A stretch of 64,000 bases of DNA from Thelephora terrestris (GCA_015956445.1 WIUZ02000011.1:1203501-1267500), one strand, 5' to 3'; shown: positions 24,148-35,626, counted from the first letter of the stretch. Notes: generated by a model from the sequence alone, not told the origin. Translations and numbers: made by a program.

Positions 24148-24159
24148 TCTTGTGTCCAA

Positions 24160-25064
24160 TCTATGTCAGCTGTCGCCGAATACGATGAATGCCTGAACTC
24201 ACGTCGAAGAGAGGACGAGTTGATACGCAGGTGGGTGCGGGGATTCAGTGTCGCGGACGCATCGTGGCGGTGGCATAACGTTCGGGTATGTATATGATTG
24301 ATAGCGTCGAAGTGGCGAGAGGCCAAGAAATTAGAAAAGGCGGAAGTAAGCGGAGGAGGGTAAGAGCCGGAAAGAGCCGCGCGGTGATCGCCGGATTCTC
24401 CACCCACAAGAAAATCTTGAGCTACTTCAAGTTTGTAGACCGGCGTTGGGTCCTGGCGGACTAAGTACACAGTGGGCAGCCACAATCGGTCATCTGGAGT
24501 GGAAATATACCAATTTAGACTAGGCTGGAATCCAGCCTCGAATTTCAGAGCGAATTCGGAGGTGGATTTGAGGGGGGGACTGCTGTTGGGGGGACGCTCT
24601 GCAATTTAGACCACCGACGTTCCATGTGCTGCGCCAATTCTTCGGACGTGTTCCAGCTCGAGAAATCCCGCTGCATACGTACGCAAAACGCTTGATCAGA
24701 AACGTTAACGTGCCCAGAGACGCTCATCCTCCAAGTTACATGTAACTCAACCGAAAAGTTGAATGTAGAAAGCGAATCCACTCTTCCGGGCTTTGCGGTG
24801 GCTGCCGATAGCCGATAGCCGGGGCCTGGCAATTGAGCGGGAGAATCTCGAGTTTCCCCAGCCGCTGCGCTAAGGACCAGTGGAGGTGTCCGACACTGCG
24901 TCCTTGAGTTACTATAACTATCACACGTCCCACCTATGCGTCTATGCTCAACCCACACACCCAAGCGTTGGCACTTCTCCTCATTCCCCACGGACGCTGG
25001 GCATTGACGAAAATCTTCCGCCCTCCAACATCCCTGCCACCCTGCCCCGTTCCCGAAGCCCGTG
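24160..25064. other. Interval between F-box 2 and the membrane gene
   Basis: Divergent upstream regions of the two genes. Frames on the minus strand at 24485-24042 and 24991-24545 show no family features. Probably promoter and leader sequence. Confidence 0.4.
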
Positions 25065-26521
25065 ATGAAGGATCTTGACCCACGCGGTCTCAGTAACTCA
25101 TCGACCTCGACGTTCTACTGCTGGGATGAGGATCCCAGCGAAGCTTCTACGCACGAAGACGTCTTTTCGATGGTTGTGAACTGGGATATCGTCAATTACT
25201 TCTCTCAACCTGAGGGGAGGATCGATCCCCAGTCATTCCCCGCCATCTATTGCTTGAACCCACCGCAGCACGACGGTTGTCCAATTGGGATATGTCCTAA
25301 CCCTGACATCGCTGGCCCTTTGGTGCGGATTGCAAGTAAGCTCTCCCTCTCGTCTCGCCAGCGAATGTTTAGATTTCAACACACGCCCCCGCCAGATTAC
25401 ATCACATGCTTTTGCTTGAGTGAGTCGGCCAATCAATAGAGCGTCTTGTGCCCTCGGGGTTGATCACATTGGCCAGTCGTCCTCATGTTCCACGCTCCAA
25501 AGCGGGTGAAAGACGTGTTCTACTACCAAATCTCCAACGTCTACGCCATCCTCGTTACATGTTCAATATCACTCTTCCAAACCAACATCTCACGACTCCA
25601 TGCAACAATCGCGACCTTCACCGCGTCCTCCCCGGTTTCGGTCTATTTCCTATTTTATTCTATCAGGGCTTTCTGGGGCGAGCATCGGCTCAGCACAGTC
25701 CTCGGGAAGCAGAACCACTTAAACCGTGGATTGGTTTTCTTCGCTCTCGGGATTTGGATCGCCATCGTGGTTTACACCTCCTTAGCCTCGGGCTCTACCC
25801 GCAGTCGCTTTGCCCAGGAATCTTGTAAAACAATAACGACGCAGGAGGTATTTCTCTCCAGAGGGTTCAATGGTGCCCCGTACATCATCGCTGCCATGGC
25901 GGCGCCGTCGTGGTTGGTCTCGGTCGTACTGGCGAGGAGAGAAATCTGGCCGCGCGGGGAGGGATATAGGCCAAAGTTCACCACGGTGTTGTGAGTTCAG
26001 CTCTGAGAAACAACGCGACTCTTGCTAATGTTTCAAAACAATCAGGAGAACCATCGAACGACGGTTCCCCTTCGTGTTTTTCATGTCCGTCGGTATAGTT
26101 CCCATGAGCGTATGGATGTGGACGATCGAATCAACTCTGCTTCCAAGGGACGACTCCGAATACGCCCAAGTCTTGGACACACAGTTCTCTTTCAGTTTCG
26201 GGCAGGTTCGTAGCTTCCGTTTTGTCGGCAACCGGGTACATCAAGCTGACGAGGATCCCGCGGCGTTTCGAGTAGATTTTGGCGTTCTTCATCGCTGTCC
26301 CTCCATTGCTTCAAGTATGTCAATTGGCCCCCCAACTATGGTCTTGGATCATCAACCTTGCGTGGATCACTTGGTGCTGTCGACGCCGTGGGAAGAAACC
26401 TAGGTCTCCTCATAAATCCGACTCATACGAGACCGTGTGTGCCATAGGCTCGGGGTTATCGGAGGATGGGAGCAGAGGGAAAGAAATCCGAGCTTCGGAT
26501 TTTAGTCTAGAGCCCAATTGA
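25065..26521 (+). CDS. Multi-pass membrane protein of an uncharacterised basidiomycete family
   Basis: Five exons (25065-25335, 25396-25419, 25477-25990, 26046-26205, 26276-26521) keep phase to 404 codons. The acidic N-terminus contains FSQPEG and the Cys-rich block CPIGICPNPDIAGPLVRIA. Hydrophobic helices follow: YITCFCLIVLMF, NVYAILVTCSISLF, SSPVSVYFLFYSIRAFW, GLVFFALGIWIAIVVYTSL, PYIIAAMAAPSWLVSVVL, FVFFMSVGIVPMSVWMW and LAFFIAVPPLLQV; about seven to eight in all. A charged cytoplasmic-looking tail ends in SLEPN. Exon 2 has only 24 nt. The CPIGIC/DIAG block is familiar from many mushroom hypothetical proteins; no transport or receptor role can be assigned. It is flanked by F-box genes, and truncated relatives lie at 28.5 and 63 kb. 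Confidence 0.8.
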
Positions 26522-26720
26522 TATGATGAGCCATTGCTCGCATGAACGTTCCCTTCTGCCTCATACCCTCACATCCCACACCACAGACATTATTCACAAA
26601 CATCATAATGTTACTGTTCCGTTCAATACATTGGCGTTATGCAAAAGAGAAATTTTCTCAGGAATTGAGAGCGTTCAACCGAGAAACTGGATGAGGGAAG
26701 TTGATGTCCTAGGTCACGTA

Positions 26721-28295
26721 TCATGATCGAAGAGTCGACTCGAGGACGAGCTCTTCGACCAAGTCCTTTAACTTCCCCACCATAGACGGACAGATATCAA
26801 CCGACTCCCCAGTGATCCTGAGGGAGACTGCCTGACCACCAGAAGTTTGATGGGCGAGATAGGGTATCAGGGGGCTCCAACTGTCTTCCTCCATGTCCTC
26901 CAGGTGTAGATATCGCAGTGATGGAAGTAGTTTTGTGTTGGCATGCGGTCCGCGCGGATCTGGCTGCAGGAATCCGTTGGCCAATGACACACCGACCAGA
27001 TGCAGCCTCTGAATATTTGGCATTGCGGCAAGGGCCTCTTTCATGGCATTTGAATGTCCGTACGCCTTGAAGGATACCACGTGTTCTCCAGGGATGTGTC
27101 CAACGAAGTCGGTGAATAGTTTGTTGAGCGCTTCGGGAGTGAGGTCGTCGCTTAGCGTGAACGTAAACGCCAAGGACGGGGATCCCCCCATTGGTGAGAG
27201 GGTCGGACTATCGGTGTACCTTGTGGCGACAGCGTTGATGTAGGCGTAACCGAGATAGAGCTCAATATAAATCCCCAGTTGATTTCGGAACCGGCCATCA
27301 CGTAGGAGGCAGTCTCGCAGGTATGGCCCAAAGGTTGTTGAAACTCCTTCTGGCGTGCAGTTTGTTAGGTTCAGGGTAATAACCTCTATGGCTGACGGAT
27401 AGTCCAATCGATGTAACAGCTGGAAGATAAGACGAAAATCCCCAACCATGCGGATGTTCTTCAGGCGATGAAGCGGCACCAGGGATTTAGATCCATCACC
27501 GTCGTCATGAGGAATCATGGAACCGACAAGGTGGAGGGCTCGGAGCTGAGGATTTGATGCGAGAATAGAGAGCATTTGGGATGTGGAGGGTGTGGATGAG
27601 TAGATCCCGCTCGTGAGGGTGAGGGATGTAAGGGCAGTGGTGTGCGACGCGAGGTGATCCCAGGTCAAATCATTCACCGTCGCCGAAAGGTGGAGGCGTT
27701 GCAGCTTTGGGAAGTGATAGTGGGCGAAGAAATCGGAGGGATCCAAAACAAGGCTCATCAAAATCACCGACTCAATATTGCTGTATCGAACCTCTTTGTC
27801 GTTGGGGGTCAATGAGGAAATGATGGAGCGGTGAAGAGTTCTGCGGCCCTGAAGATGAACGGATCGTATGGAATTTGATGCGACACAATCCTGAAGGGCA
27901 CTTTGTATGGATTCATCGAAAGGGGTACCATCTATCTGATCGGTTTCATACGTTAGCGCAAGGTCGATAGGAGTGTTCACTCCAGACATTTGACACCGCC
28001 GCGACCACTGATAGATAGTGTTTCCCCAGAAACCCCAAAGTTCCGGAGTCTTCGAAGCGACCTCGAACCAATGGTGGCAGACGAGGAGGAAGTTGTAGGA
28101 ACCGTTTTGTATCCCTCCGAAGTCGCCAATGGGGATGGCGTTCCAACAAAAGATATCACCCAGGATCTCGGGCGGCACTCGCGATATGTTCAGCAACAAA
28201 TTTCTGGTGCGCTTGAGTTCAATAACGTCTCCTGCGCCTTCTTCGATTTGTTTCTCCAAGGACAGTATGGAACTGATGTTCGTCTCTGGGCCCAT
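26721..28295 (-). CDS. F-box protein 3
   Basis: About 524 codons starting MGPETNISSILSLEKQ. F-box core VPPEILGDIFCWNAI, CHHWFEVASKTPELW and a leucine-rich C-terminal part. It is more diverged from proteins 1 and 2 than those are from each other (for example TSGIYSSTPSTS and RDPRGPHANTKL-type replacements). A GT-AG intron immediately upstream (donor GTGAGTTTGG on the minus strand) without an upstream Met suggests a spliced leader, so the Met before GPET is preferred over an earlier in-frame one. Complete, no visible damage. Confidence 0.83.
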   Translation of the reverse strand: MGPETNISSILSLEKQIEEGAGDVIELKRTRNLLLNISRVPPEILGDIFCWNAIPIGDFGGIQNGSYNFLLVCHHWFEVASKTPELWGFWGNTIYQWSRRCQMSGVNTPIDLALTYETDQIDGTPFDESIQSALQDCVASNSIRSVHLQGRRTLHRSIISSLTPNDKEVRYSNIESVILMSLVLDPSDFFAHYHFPKLQRLHLSATVNDLTWDHLASHTTALTSLTLTSGIYSSTPSTSQMLSILASNPQLRALHLVGSMIPHDDGDGSKSLVPLHRLKNIRMVGDFRLIFQLLHRLDYPSAIEVITLNLTNCTPEGVSTTFGPYLRDCLLRDGRFRNQLGIYIELYLGYAYINAVATRYTDSPTLSPMGGSPSLAFTFTLSDDLTPEALNKLFTDFVGHIPGEHVVSFKAYGHSNAMKEALAAMPNIQRLHLVGVSLANGFLQPDPRGPHANTKLLPSLRYLHLEDMEEDSWSPLIPYLAHQTSGGQAVSLRITGESVDICPSMVGKLKDLVEELVLESTLRS

Positions 28296-28543
28296 ACTTG
28301 CGTCCAATCTGTAGTACGTCAGCCGTCGGGGATTGCATCGATATGCCAAACTCACGTCAAAGCGAGTACGCGTTGGTGCGTTTGCGGGTGCAGGAAATTG
28401 TTATCGTGGTCGTGGTATAGCGACTGCGTACTATTGAGATGGTGAAAGGCGGAAGAATCAGCGGTGGAGGAAGTCGGTGAGAGCCACGCCCGTGTGGTGA
28501 TCGATCCTTCCGCTGTGGCAGGCAACCACCCGCAGGAAATCTT

Positions 28544-28920
28544 CATGGCGTCCCCCCCGTTTCAGTCTCTATTCCATCAGGGTTTTCTGGACGAGTACTG
28601 GCCCGCCACTGCTTTCGGGAGGTATGATCATCTCGTGTATTGGTTTTCCTCCGCCGTTGAAATGTGGACTACGTTTAATGTCTGCACCAATGGAACGAGA
28701 CTTCCGCCTTCCAACACCCCTGCCACTCTGAACCTTGACCATTGTCGATATCGATGTTCTACCGCTGGGGCAATGCTCCCAACGATGCGTCTACATGCGA
28801 AAGTCCTTCTCCACCGTTGTGAACCTGGCTGAGATCGCGAATTACTTCTCGCAACCAGAGGGAGACACGCGACGTTCCCCTCTCCCTGTGCTGTCACATC
28901 CAATATCACAGACATCATAA
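28544..28920 (+). pseudogene. Truncated relative of the membrane-protein gene
   Basis: Begins MASPPFQSLFHQGFLDEYW. Then 28740-28870 matches the 25100-25220 region (TRCSTAG and NYFSQPEG-equivalent sequence), but right after it the sequence joins a match to about 26560-26620, downstream of the intact gene. The helices are therefore deleted. The stretch is open only in pieces. It sits divergent to F-box gene 3, as the complete gene does to F-box gene 2, so gene pairs appear to have been copied together. Confidence 0.65.
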
Positions 28921-31272
28921 TGTTGCTGCTCCGTTTAACAGATCAGGATCCTGAACAACATACACTTGGTTGGAAACTGTAGGTAGTAACCGGAAACCAC
29001 GTGGGTGGATAGCCTAATAAACGGGGACTGTAAAACTTACTCTTTGATACTGAGGAAAAGGCTGAGGAGGACTAGATGTGAAAATGGTCATCGTCGGTAT
29101 CGGTATAGCGCGACGGCAGATCTTGCGTCACTATCCGCCCTTCCTGACATCCTACTCCCCCTCAACGACACGCCTCCAGATCCATAAACCTAGCCTAGTC
29201 TTGCCCACCTCACCTGTGGTGACGATTTTATCTCGGTTAACCTAAACACCCCGACAACGTCCTTGATACTCTCCATCACCTCCGCGCGAACAAAAACAGG
29301 ACCGTTGATCTCGAGTATGTCAAGTCGACGTCCAGTGGACGCACGACAGGCCAGAAAGGCTATCAGTGGACCCCAATCATCGTGTGGCACGATCACCCGG
29401 TCCAAGTTGACACGTTGGAGAGACGGGAAGACGTTCGGATGCTCGTCGAAGTTTGGCCCGGCGGGGAACGCGGTGGAAAGAAGTGTCCCCTCGTAGTGTA
29501 GTGCCCTTATGTGTGGAAATCGGATGGATATGGTCTGCGTGGTTACGGGGCGGCCATGGGTTCGAAAGTAAACGATATCTTCCCTCGGGGCGTGTGCAAT
29601 AAGATCGAGGGCCGCATCCGCGTTTGGGAGCACTTGATCCAGATAGATGGTGATATCCACAAACTTGTCCATCTGCGCTGGTCCAAGGGCAGAGAAGTCA
29701 ATCCCACCCACATCACCAACTTGTAATTCGATGCAATCCTCAGAGGATGAGGATAGAAAAAGTCCCAGCCCATTTTGAGACCGTCCACGGCGTCGAAGGT
29801 AGTCCCCAAGGTAAGGTCCGATGGTCTTCAAAATATCCTCGTTCGTAGAGTCTACTGCGCTGATAACTAGACTTTTCATACTTCCGGGGTGTTCTAATTG
29901 GTGGAGAAGCCCGAAGACGTGGCTTGTGTTTCCAATCAGCTCGAGTTCCCTCAGGTGGTGGAGCGGGACTCTAAGGGAGGACTCGTTACCACGAAAATCT
30001 GTCCCAGAAATCGAGACTCTTCGAAGGTCAGGATTCGAGTTTAGTATCGAGAGTAATTGTGCTGTGGTGGGGGTGAGTGAGGGAGAGTCAAAATAGAGAT
30101 CGAGGGTTGTGAGAGCGGAAGTTCGTGAACTGATAAGGTCCCACGAGGAGATATTGAAGCCGCTGAGTTCGAGGTGTCGCAGTTTGGGGAAGCGGTAGTA
30201 AGTGAAGAAATCCGAGAGATCGACCGATTCGAGTTCGTCCAGTATGATGATGGACTCGACGCTGCTAGACCGAATCTCTCCGCAACCAGATAGCGGAGAG
30301 ATTACAGACGCCAGAAGCTCCGGATCTCTGGACCTGAGATGAATCCTGCGTAAGGTGTCCCGCGTGGCACGATCTTGAAGTGCATTTCGCAAGCTTTCGT
30401 GGAGAGTATGACTCTTGTTCCATGATCCGTCCAACACGAGATCGACTGGGGATGTTGGGTATCGAAGGTGCAATTTCGTCCAGTCGCGCAAGTTGTTTCC
30501 CCAGAAACTCCAAAGGTCTGGAGTGCAGGAGGCAACTTCGAACCAGTGATGACAGACGAGCAGGAAGTTGTGAGATCCCTTCCCCAATCCGCCAAAAAGT
30601 CCTTTGAAGGTGACGTTCTGGCAGAAAATGTCCCCGAGGATCTCAGGCGGGAGTCTGGATACGTTCAACAACGAATTCCGGACGCGCTTCAGTCTTATGA
30701 TGGCCATCTCGTGCTCCTTTATCTGCTGCTCCACGCTCCGTATGGTTCCGATGTTGATTTCATTGCTAAGGCTGCTCTGACTTAGGTTGTGGGTTATCTT
30801 CAAGTTAAACGATGCAATCGCTTACATTGTACAACCTTTAGCCGGGAGGAATTCGTCGTTGGCAGAAGTGGACGGTGACATAGTGACTTGGTCGTGGCTC
30901 GTGGGGAGAGGTTGGATCCGAGCGTCTCAACTCGCACCTGGTCGCAAGATCAGTACCCCAGCGATTGAAAAACATCCGTAAAACAGCCGGTCTATTCAGT
31001 TTTGGCTGGGGGTGCCTAACCGCTGACAAGCGTTGGAGTGGTCGCATTCCCACAGTACTCACTTACATCAGTTCACGGTTGACAGCGCACTTCCGGGGTG
31101 TCCAGGGAAGAGCGTGATTCCTCTTTCTCTCCGCTGGCCATGGGCAGTGCTCTCCTGGATTAGAATGACGCAGGGAGCTGGCGATTCTGTCGATCGCGAC
31201 CCCTCACATCTTGCAACCCAAGAGCAACTACCGAACGTAATCTTTCTCGTGCATCCACCGTGGACCTTCGCC
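28685..31272. repeat. Inverted duplication, arm A
   Basis: This block (membrane-gene relic, F-box gene 4, its 5' flank) reappears in reverse orientation as 63093-60932 plus 48677-~48320, the two parts being separated by inserted DNA. Coding and non-coding sequence match alike, with scattered substitutions. Confidence 0.85.
29190..30881 (-). CDS. F-box protein 4
   Basis: Two exons (30881-30826 and 30780-29190) join in phase to 548 codons. The short first exon encodes MSPSTSANDEFLPAKGCT and the 45 nt intron has donor GTAAGC. A coiled coil (IRSVEQQIKEHEMAIIRLK) precedes the F-box LPPEILGDIFCQNV and CHHWFEVASCTPDLW. The C-terminal part is a leucine-rich solenoid (FPKLRHLELSG, LTTLDLYFD, LRRVSISG). 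It forms a separate subgroup from F-box proteins 1-3. The start codon is supported by its conservation in the inverted copy at 60951. It is the intact reference for judging the damaged copy at 61-62.7 kb. Confidence 0.87.
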
Positions 31273-31436
31273 GAGACCTATTTCCGGCTGACATCGTAGA
31301 AGTGACCGTGAGTAAAAACCAGTTTCAAATGTCGACGGGAGTGGCTCTGCACCCAACTTTTGATCGAACTCGGATCGAACAAAAACAAGACCTCCCTGCA
31401 TCCACATAGGAGCTCGCCTCAAAATTCTTCCCCCAA
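30882..31436. promoter_or_regulatory. Upstream region of F-box 4 and NTF2-like gene 1
   Basis: Divergent spacer of 555 bp. Its left ~390 bp are conserved in inverted orientation at 48290-48677, including GTTTTGGCTGGGGGTGCC and GCGATTGAAAAACATCCG. This is consistent with a promoter duplicated together with the F-box gene. Confidence 0.5.
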
Positions 31437-32007
31437 ATGACTAGCCCTGAAACCGCAGATTCGCCTCAAATCGAACTCCTTAAATCGTTTATCGAGGGAT
31501 TTAAAACCATCGATATCGACCGTATCGCAAAGACCTTACACAAGGATCACCGCCGTATCACTTACCCCAAATCTCTCGGTGTATCAGAGCAGACCAAGGA
31601 GGAGTACGTCCAGCAGATGGGAAGGATTATGAAGCTTTGGATCGACAATGAGGCAAGTTTTACCTGAGAACGCCAATCGAACCCCCTCCCACGATTAAAT
31701 CGACCCCACAGGCGACCATCCATTCCATCATAGAAGCTCCGGGGAAGGTCGTCGTCCACGTTTGTGCAACAAACATTCAGCTTGATAACACGTGTCTCAA
31801 CACGTAGTACACATCCCATAGCTCACCAGCAAGGTAAACACCGCAATAGGGGTACAGTTCAACCGAGAGATGATCCTCATCGCACACGCCGCTCCCGACG
31901 ACGACGGAAGCTTGAAGCTCAAGCAGGTTGAGGAGTTCACCGACTCACAGGCTTATCTTGACTTCTTCAAGGCTGTGACGGCAGCGAAAGCCCGAGAGGG
32001 TGCCTGA
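31437..32007 (+). CDS. NTF2/SnoaL-like small protein, copy 1
   Basis: Three exons (31437-31652, 31712-31759, 31822-32007) join in phase to 149 codons. A cone-shaped NTF2-like fold is indicated by LLKSFIEGFKTIDID, LHKDHRRITYPKSLG, TIHSIIEAPGKVVVHLTSK and the end FTDSQAYLDFFKAV, a pattern common in small mushroom proteins annotated SnoaL-like. Some members are hydrolases or cyclases, but no catalytic residues can be assigned here. Intron 1 has a GC donor (GAG|GCAAGT) where copies 2 and 3 have GTGAGT and GTAAGT. Probably cytosolic, with no signal peptide. First of three tandem copies. Confidence 0.82.
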
Positions 32008-33090
32008 CGACCAAACACGCAACCTCTATACATTCCTACGAACGCAAAGTGTACGATGAGCAAAGAGATTTAGGCGAGCTGTAACGTTACCTGGGGTCTT
32101 TTCTACCTAAATGAAAGATCCGTTCTGTATTGGTTCTGTACATGAAACCCGTGTGGAAACCTCACTTGCACGGGATTACTTTTGACGAACCTGACGCCCC
32201 GGCAAGCCTCCCCGGAACCCTGAGCTGCATTCCTGACCTCGCACAAAACGCAGATGATTCGGCTCTATTACCGCAGAAATCTGGGCACCAGAAACCCCTT
32301 GTAATGATTGAAAGAGCAGGTCGTGTAGTATCAGCTAAATATCTATGAATGCGGAGGGGTGTCGTGAGGAAATCGTGGGCTATCGTTTGAGTCGTGAATC
32401 CTTGTCCGTGGTAAAGTGAACGCCTCTTAATCGTCCTTGTGATACTCTAGGACGACATAGAGTGCTATTCAAGGAAGAGAAGCCGTCAGGGTGGGAAATA
32501 GTCTGATCATTGAAGATGGATTACGGACCGTGGAGGATTCCGGGACTTATCGAGAAGATAAAAATAAGTGGGGCATTGAAGACGTGAGAAAGGCGGATAC
32601 ATACAACCAACCCAAAATGGTCTAAGAGGCAACGTGGGGTCAAAGTGGAAAACCAAGAGTCACGGGGTCAACGTACGAGGATGATGTTCCAAAACAGGAA
32701 ACAACCGCATCCCTCTTGGATAAGGACAGCAAGGGGAGGGAGGAAAATCGCAAAGCTAGCAAAGAATGAGACCCGTCACAAAAGAAACCGCTCAATCTGC
32801 GTAAGAGGACTTACATAACCTGAGATCAAAAGGAGCGGATTGCATGGGATTGGCGTTATTCGAATGGGATGCTTACCTTACAGAAAATGAAACCCATTGG
32901 GAACGGCGAGAGTCGTAGGGGAGAACAGGGGATGGAGAGAGGGCTTCCCTGTCACTTTATAATCCACCCCGTTCCCGTGCAAGCTGCACGACGTATCCAT
33001 AACATGCGGATTCATTGCCTTTTCTCCAGTCCTCAAGACAGGCGTGTCAGAAGAAGGTCGTGGAAGGTTATGGAAGGCCACTCGAATGGT

Positions 33091-33121
33091 GGATATCAGG
33101 ATATCAGGATATCATGATATC
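33091..33121. repeat. GGATATCA short tandem repeat
   Basis: Three near-perfect units of GGATATCA, each containing the palindrome GATATC. The homologous site near 38980 has only one unit. Confidence 0.8.
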
Positions 33122-33479
33122 TGGGTATCTGTGTTCCATGCTTTTTATTTAATAGAATTGGTGTCGGGTCCAGCCGAGCGGTCTGTCATGTAAATGATAC
33201 CCGCGATGCTCAGGTCGTGGTCAGCCTCGTAGTCACTAGAAAGGCTGGGTTATCAAATGCTCTGATATCCAATTCAGCCCTGCTAGGCATTATCCCGCCA
33301 GTTAAACCGGGTCCTCCTCACCTAGCCAACAATGGAGTGGGGCTGTCAGTTTTTTATATGTGTTCCGAGCAATTCGGGCTGATTCCGCCAGATATTTGAT
33401 GTAAGAGTACTTCCGTTCGATTACTCTGTCAAATGAGGCGCACCAAGGTGTTTGCCCGTAGGTTGGTACAATCTATCCA

Positions 33480-34675
33480 AATGAGTGAGAATCAATGCTT
33501 ACCTCAAGCACAAGGACCGTTCATTCCGTCTAAATCCGACGCCCGCAGAACTCGGCACGCAAAGACTTCTTCGTGACCCGACGTGCTTGTAGTCGGCTGT
33601 CAACAACGGTATGTATCGAGACCGTTCAAAGCGCTCGTTTGTTGCGCCACCGTCCCAGTTCTTGAAGTCGATTCTTCATTTCTTGGTCCGTGATGCGGAC
33701 AGGTTACACGCCGTCGTGGGTTGAGTGCAGGGCCCGGCATCCTTCCCGTGTCCCGCGAGGTAATCCAGACGCAAGTGTCCCGCGGAGGGGCGTGGCTGGG
33801 GTATTCCGAGGAGTAGTAAATGGGACAGGAGTGGTCTGGCGTTGGATCAAACACAAGTATCTGCGAATTTGTGAGAAAACTCGCGGTCAGTGTCCTCGGA
33901 TTAAGGTTGTGACTGTTGTCTCTCTGGTGGTCATTTCTGCGAGAGGTCGGGTCCGCTCCGGGCCGTCGTAGCTGGCAGAGTCGAACTCCGCGGCACAAAA
34001 GAGACAGAGCTGACGTGTCGGGAGTGCGGGACAGAGAATGAATCAATGACGAGGGTTCGACCGTGTCCGTAAGCAAGTAGTACAAGGTCAATGATCAATC
34101 TCATTCCGTCACGGTTCGATCAGTTTTCCAGGTTCATCGAGTCCGGTGCTTCACTTTTCAGGCACTAGGGATAAGTCACCACGGCTACTCTGGATTCAAC
34201 CCTATGATTGCCCGCTTGAGCAGGTCCGTGTTTGTACCCGGCCCAGCCACATTTACGGCTAGTTCCAAGTTTCGTGATTTCGATTGTCGCGGCGTCTGCA
34301 GTGATTGCGATCTCCCAATGCGATCTACCCTAGGAACTGTGACTCCTCTTCCTGTTCGGTACGAAATCAGGCACTTGCAGGAACAGCACCACTAAAACCC
34401 GCTACGACTATTTGACCCTAGAGTCAACTTCGCGGCGACCTGGCATCGCGGTTAGCTCGTGATGATGTTTGCGGAGCCAGAAGCCTCACGTTCCCCAACG
34501 TGCCTGAATTGTTCGGAATTTCCAAGTGCACTAGTACATACCTGTCGCTGGGAGACCCAGTGCGCAACTAAGGGTGTTAGCGCGCATCCGGATGTAGGGT
34601 ACAAAACCCTATGCCATGTGGTCGGGTTTTCCTCTTGCATCCACATAGGAGCTCACCTCAAAGTTCTTCGCCCAG
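33480..34675. repeat. Conserved block upstream of NTF2-like copy 2
   Basis: About 1.2 kb directly before copy 2 matches the block before copy 3 (35960-37163) nearly throughout, and partly 39360-39640. It carries no reading frame conserved between the copies, so it is probably the duplicated upstream region. Confidence 0.75.
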
Positions 34676-35249
34676 ATGACTAGCCCTGAGATCTCCGATT
34701 CCCCTCAACTCAAACTCATGCACTCGTTCATCGAGGGATTCAAAAACAGGGACCTCGACCAGATCGCGAAGCTCTTACACAAGGACCACCGCCGTATCAC
34801 TTACCCCCGATCTCTCGGTAAACCGGAGCAAACCAAGGAGGAATATCTCCAACACTCCGCAGAACTCGTGAAGCTCTGGGTTGACAGTGATGTGAGTTGT
34901 ACTCGAGACCGCCACTCGAACCCCCTCCCCCGACTAAATCGACCGCACAGCCGATCGTCCATTCCATCATTGAAGCTCCGGGGAAGGTCATCGCTCACGT
35001 CCGTACAACAAACACTCAGATATTCAATGCCCCGAATCTTGACGCGTAGTACTCATCTCATAGCTCACCAGCAGGGCAAATACCTCCATCGGGGTGCAGA
35101 TGAATCGAGAAATGATCCTCATCGCATACGCCGCTCCCGACGACGACGGAAGCTTGAAGCTCAAGCAGATTGAGGAGTTCACCGACTCACAAGCTTATCT
35201 TGATTTTTTCAAGGCTGTGACGGCAGCAAAGGCCAACGAGGTTGCCTGA
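34676..35249 (+). CDS. NTF2/SnoaL-like small protein, copy 2
   Basis: Three exons (34676-34891, 34951-34998, 35064-35249) give 149 codons with the same exon sizes as copy 1 (216, 48 and 186 nt). Key blocks: LKLMHSFIEGFKNRDLD, LHKDHRRITYPRSLG, VHSIIEAPGKVIAHL and FTDSQAYLDFFKAV. Donor GTGAGT for intron 1; intron 2 uses the weaker GTCCGT. The frame is complete. It is closer to copy 3 than to copy 1. Confidence 0.82.
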
Positions 35250-35592
35250 CGATCGAATAAGGAGCCTATATACACTCCTATGGACGCAAAGTGTACGATG
35301 AGCAAACAGATTTGGCGAGCTGTCAGCGTTAGCTAGAGATCCCTCTATCAAGCCGAAAGATACATTCCGTGCATGAATACCGCGTGAGAACTTCTGCGTG
35401 CACCTCCACAAGATCTTCTGTCGACGAACCTGACCTCCTGGAAAGCCTCCACGGAATCAATTAATCATGAGTTGTATTCCTGACCTCGCACCATGCCGAG
35501 GCGTCTTGTTGAAATGGTAGACTTTCCTCCTCAATCGTTTTATTCTTGATTGAGGAGTGCATATATTTTATTCTCTCTTTTTAGCACCCTCG

Positions 35593-35626
<34 letters not shown>

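Larger units (their letters stand above)
20630..24300. repeat. Duplication unit 2
   Basis: Copy of unit 1 in the same orientation. It lacks the counterpart of about 16308-17927, so photolyase exon 5 is cut and all later exons are absent. The junction is at about 22087, where the shared CCCCTGG passes directly into TGAGTGAACCGG. It also carries the MITE at 21692-21853. Confidence 0.8.
32008..34675. other. Spacer after NTF2-like copy 1
   Basis: Non-coding. 32430-33420 is repeated at 38290-39350, and 33480-34675 is repeated at 35960-37163 (start again at 39360). A GGATATCA triplet repeat lies at 33091-33121. No gene or tRNA could be supported. Confidence 0.5.

Noticed and set aside
33165-33245. 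AGCCGAGCGGTCT resembling the A box of a tRNA-Leu/Ser
   Set aside because: No B box follows at the right distance, and the paralogous site near 39040 is diverged in the box itself.
35596-35621. Poly-T as the tail of a SINE or LINE
   Set aside because: No flanking target duplication and no retroelement sequence next to it.
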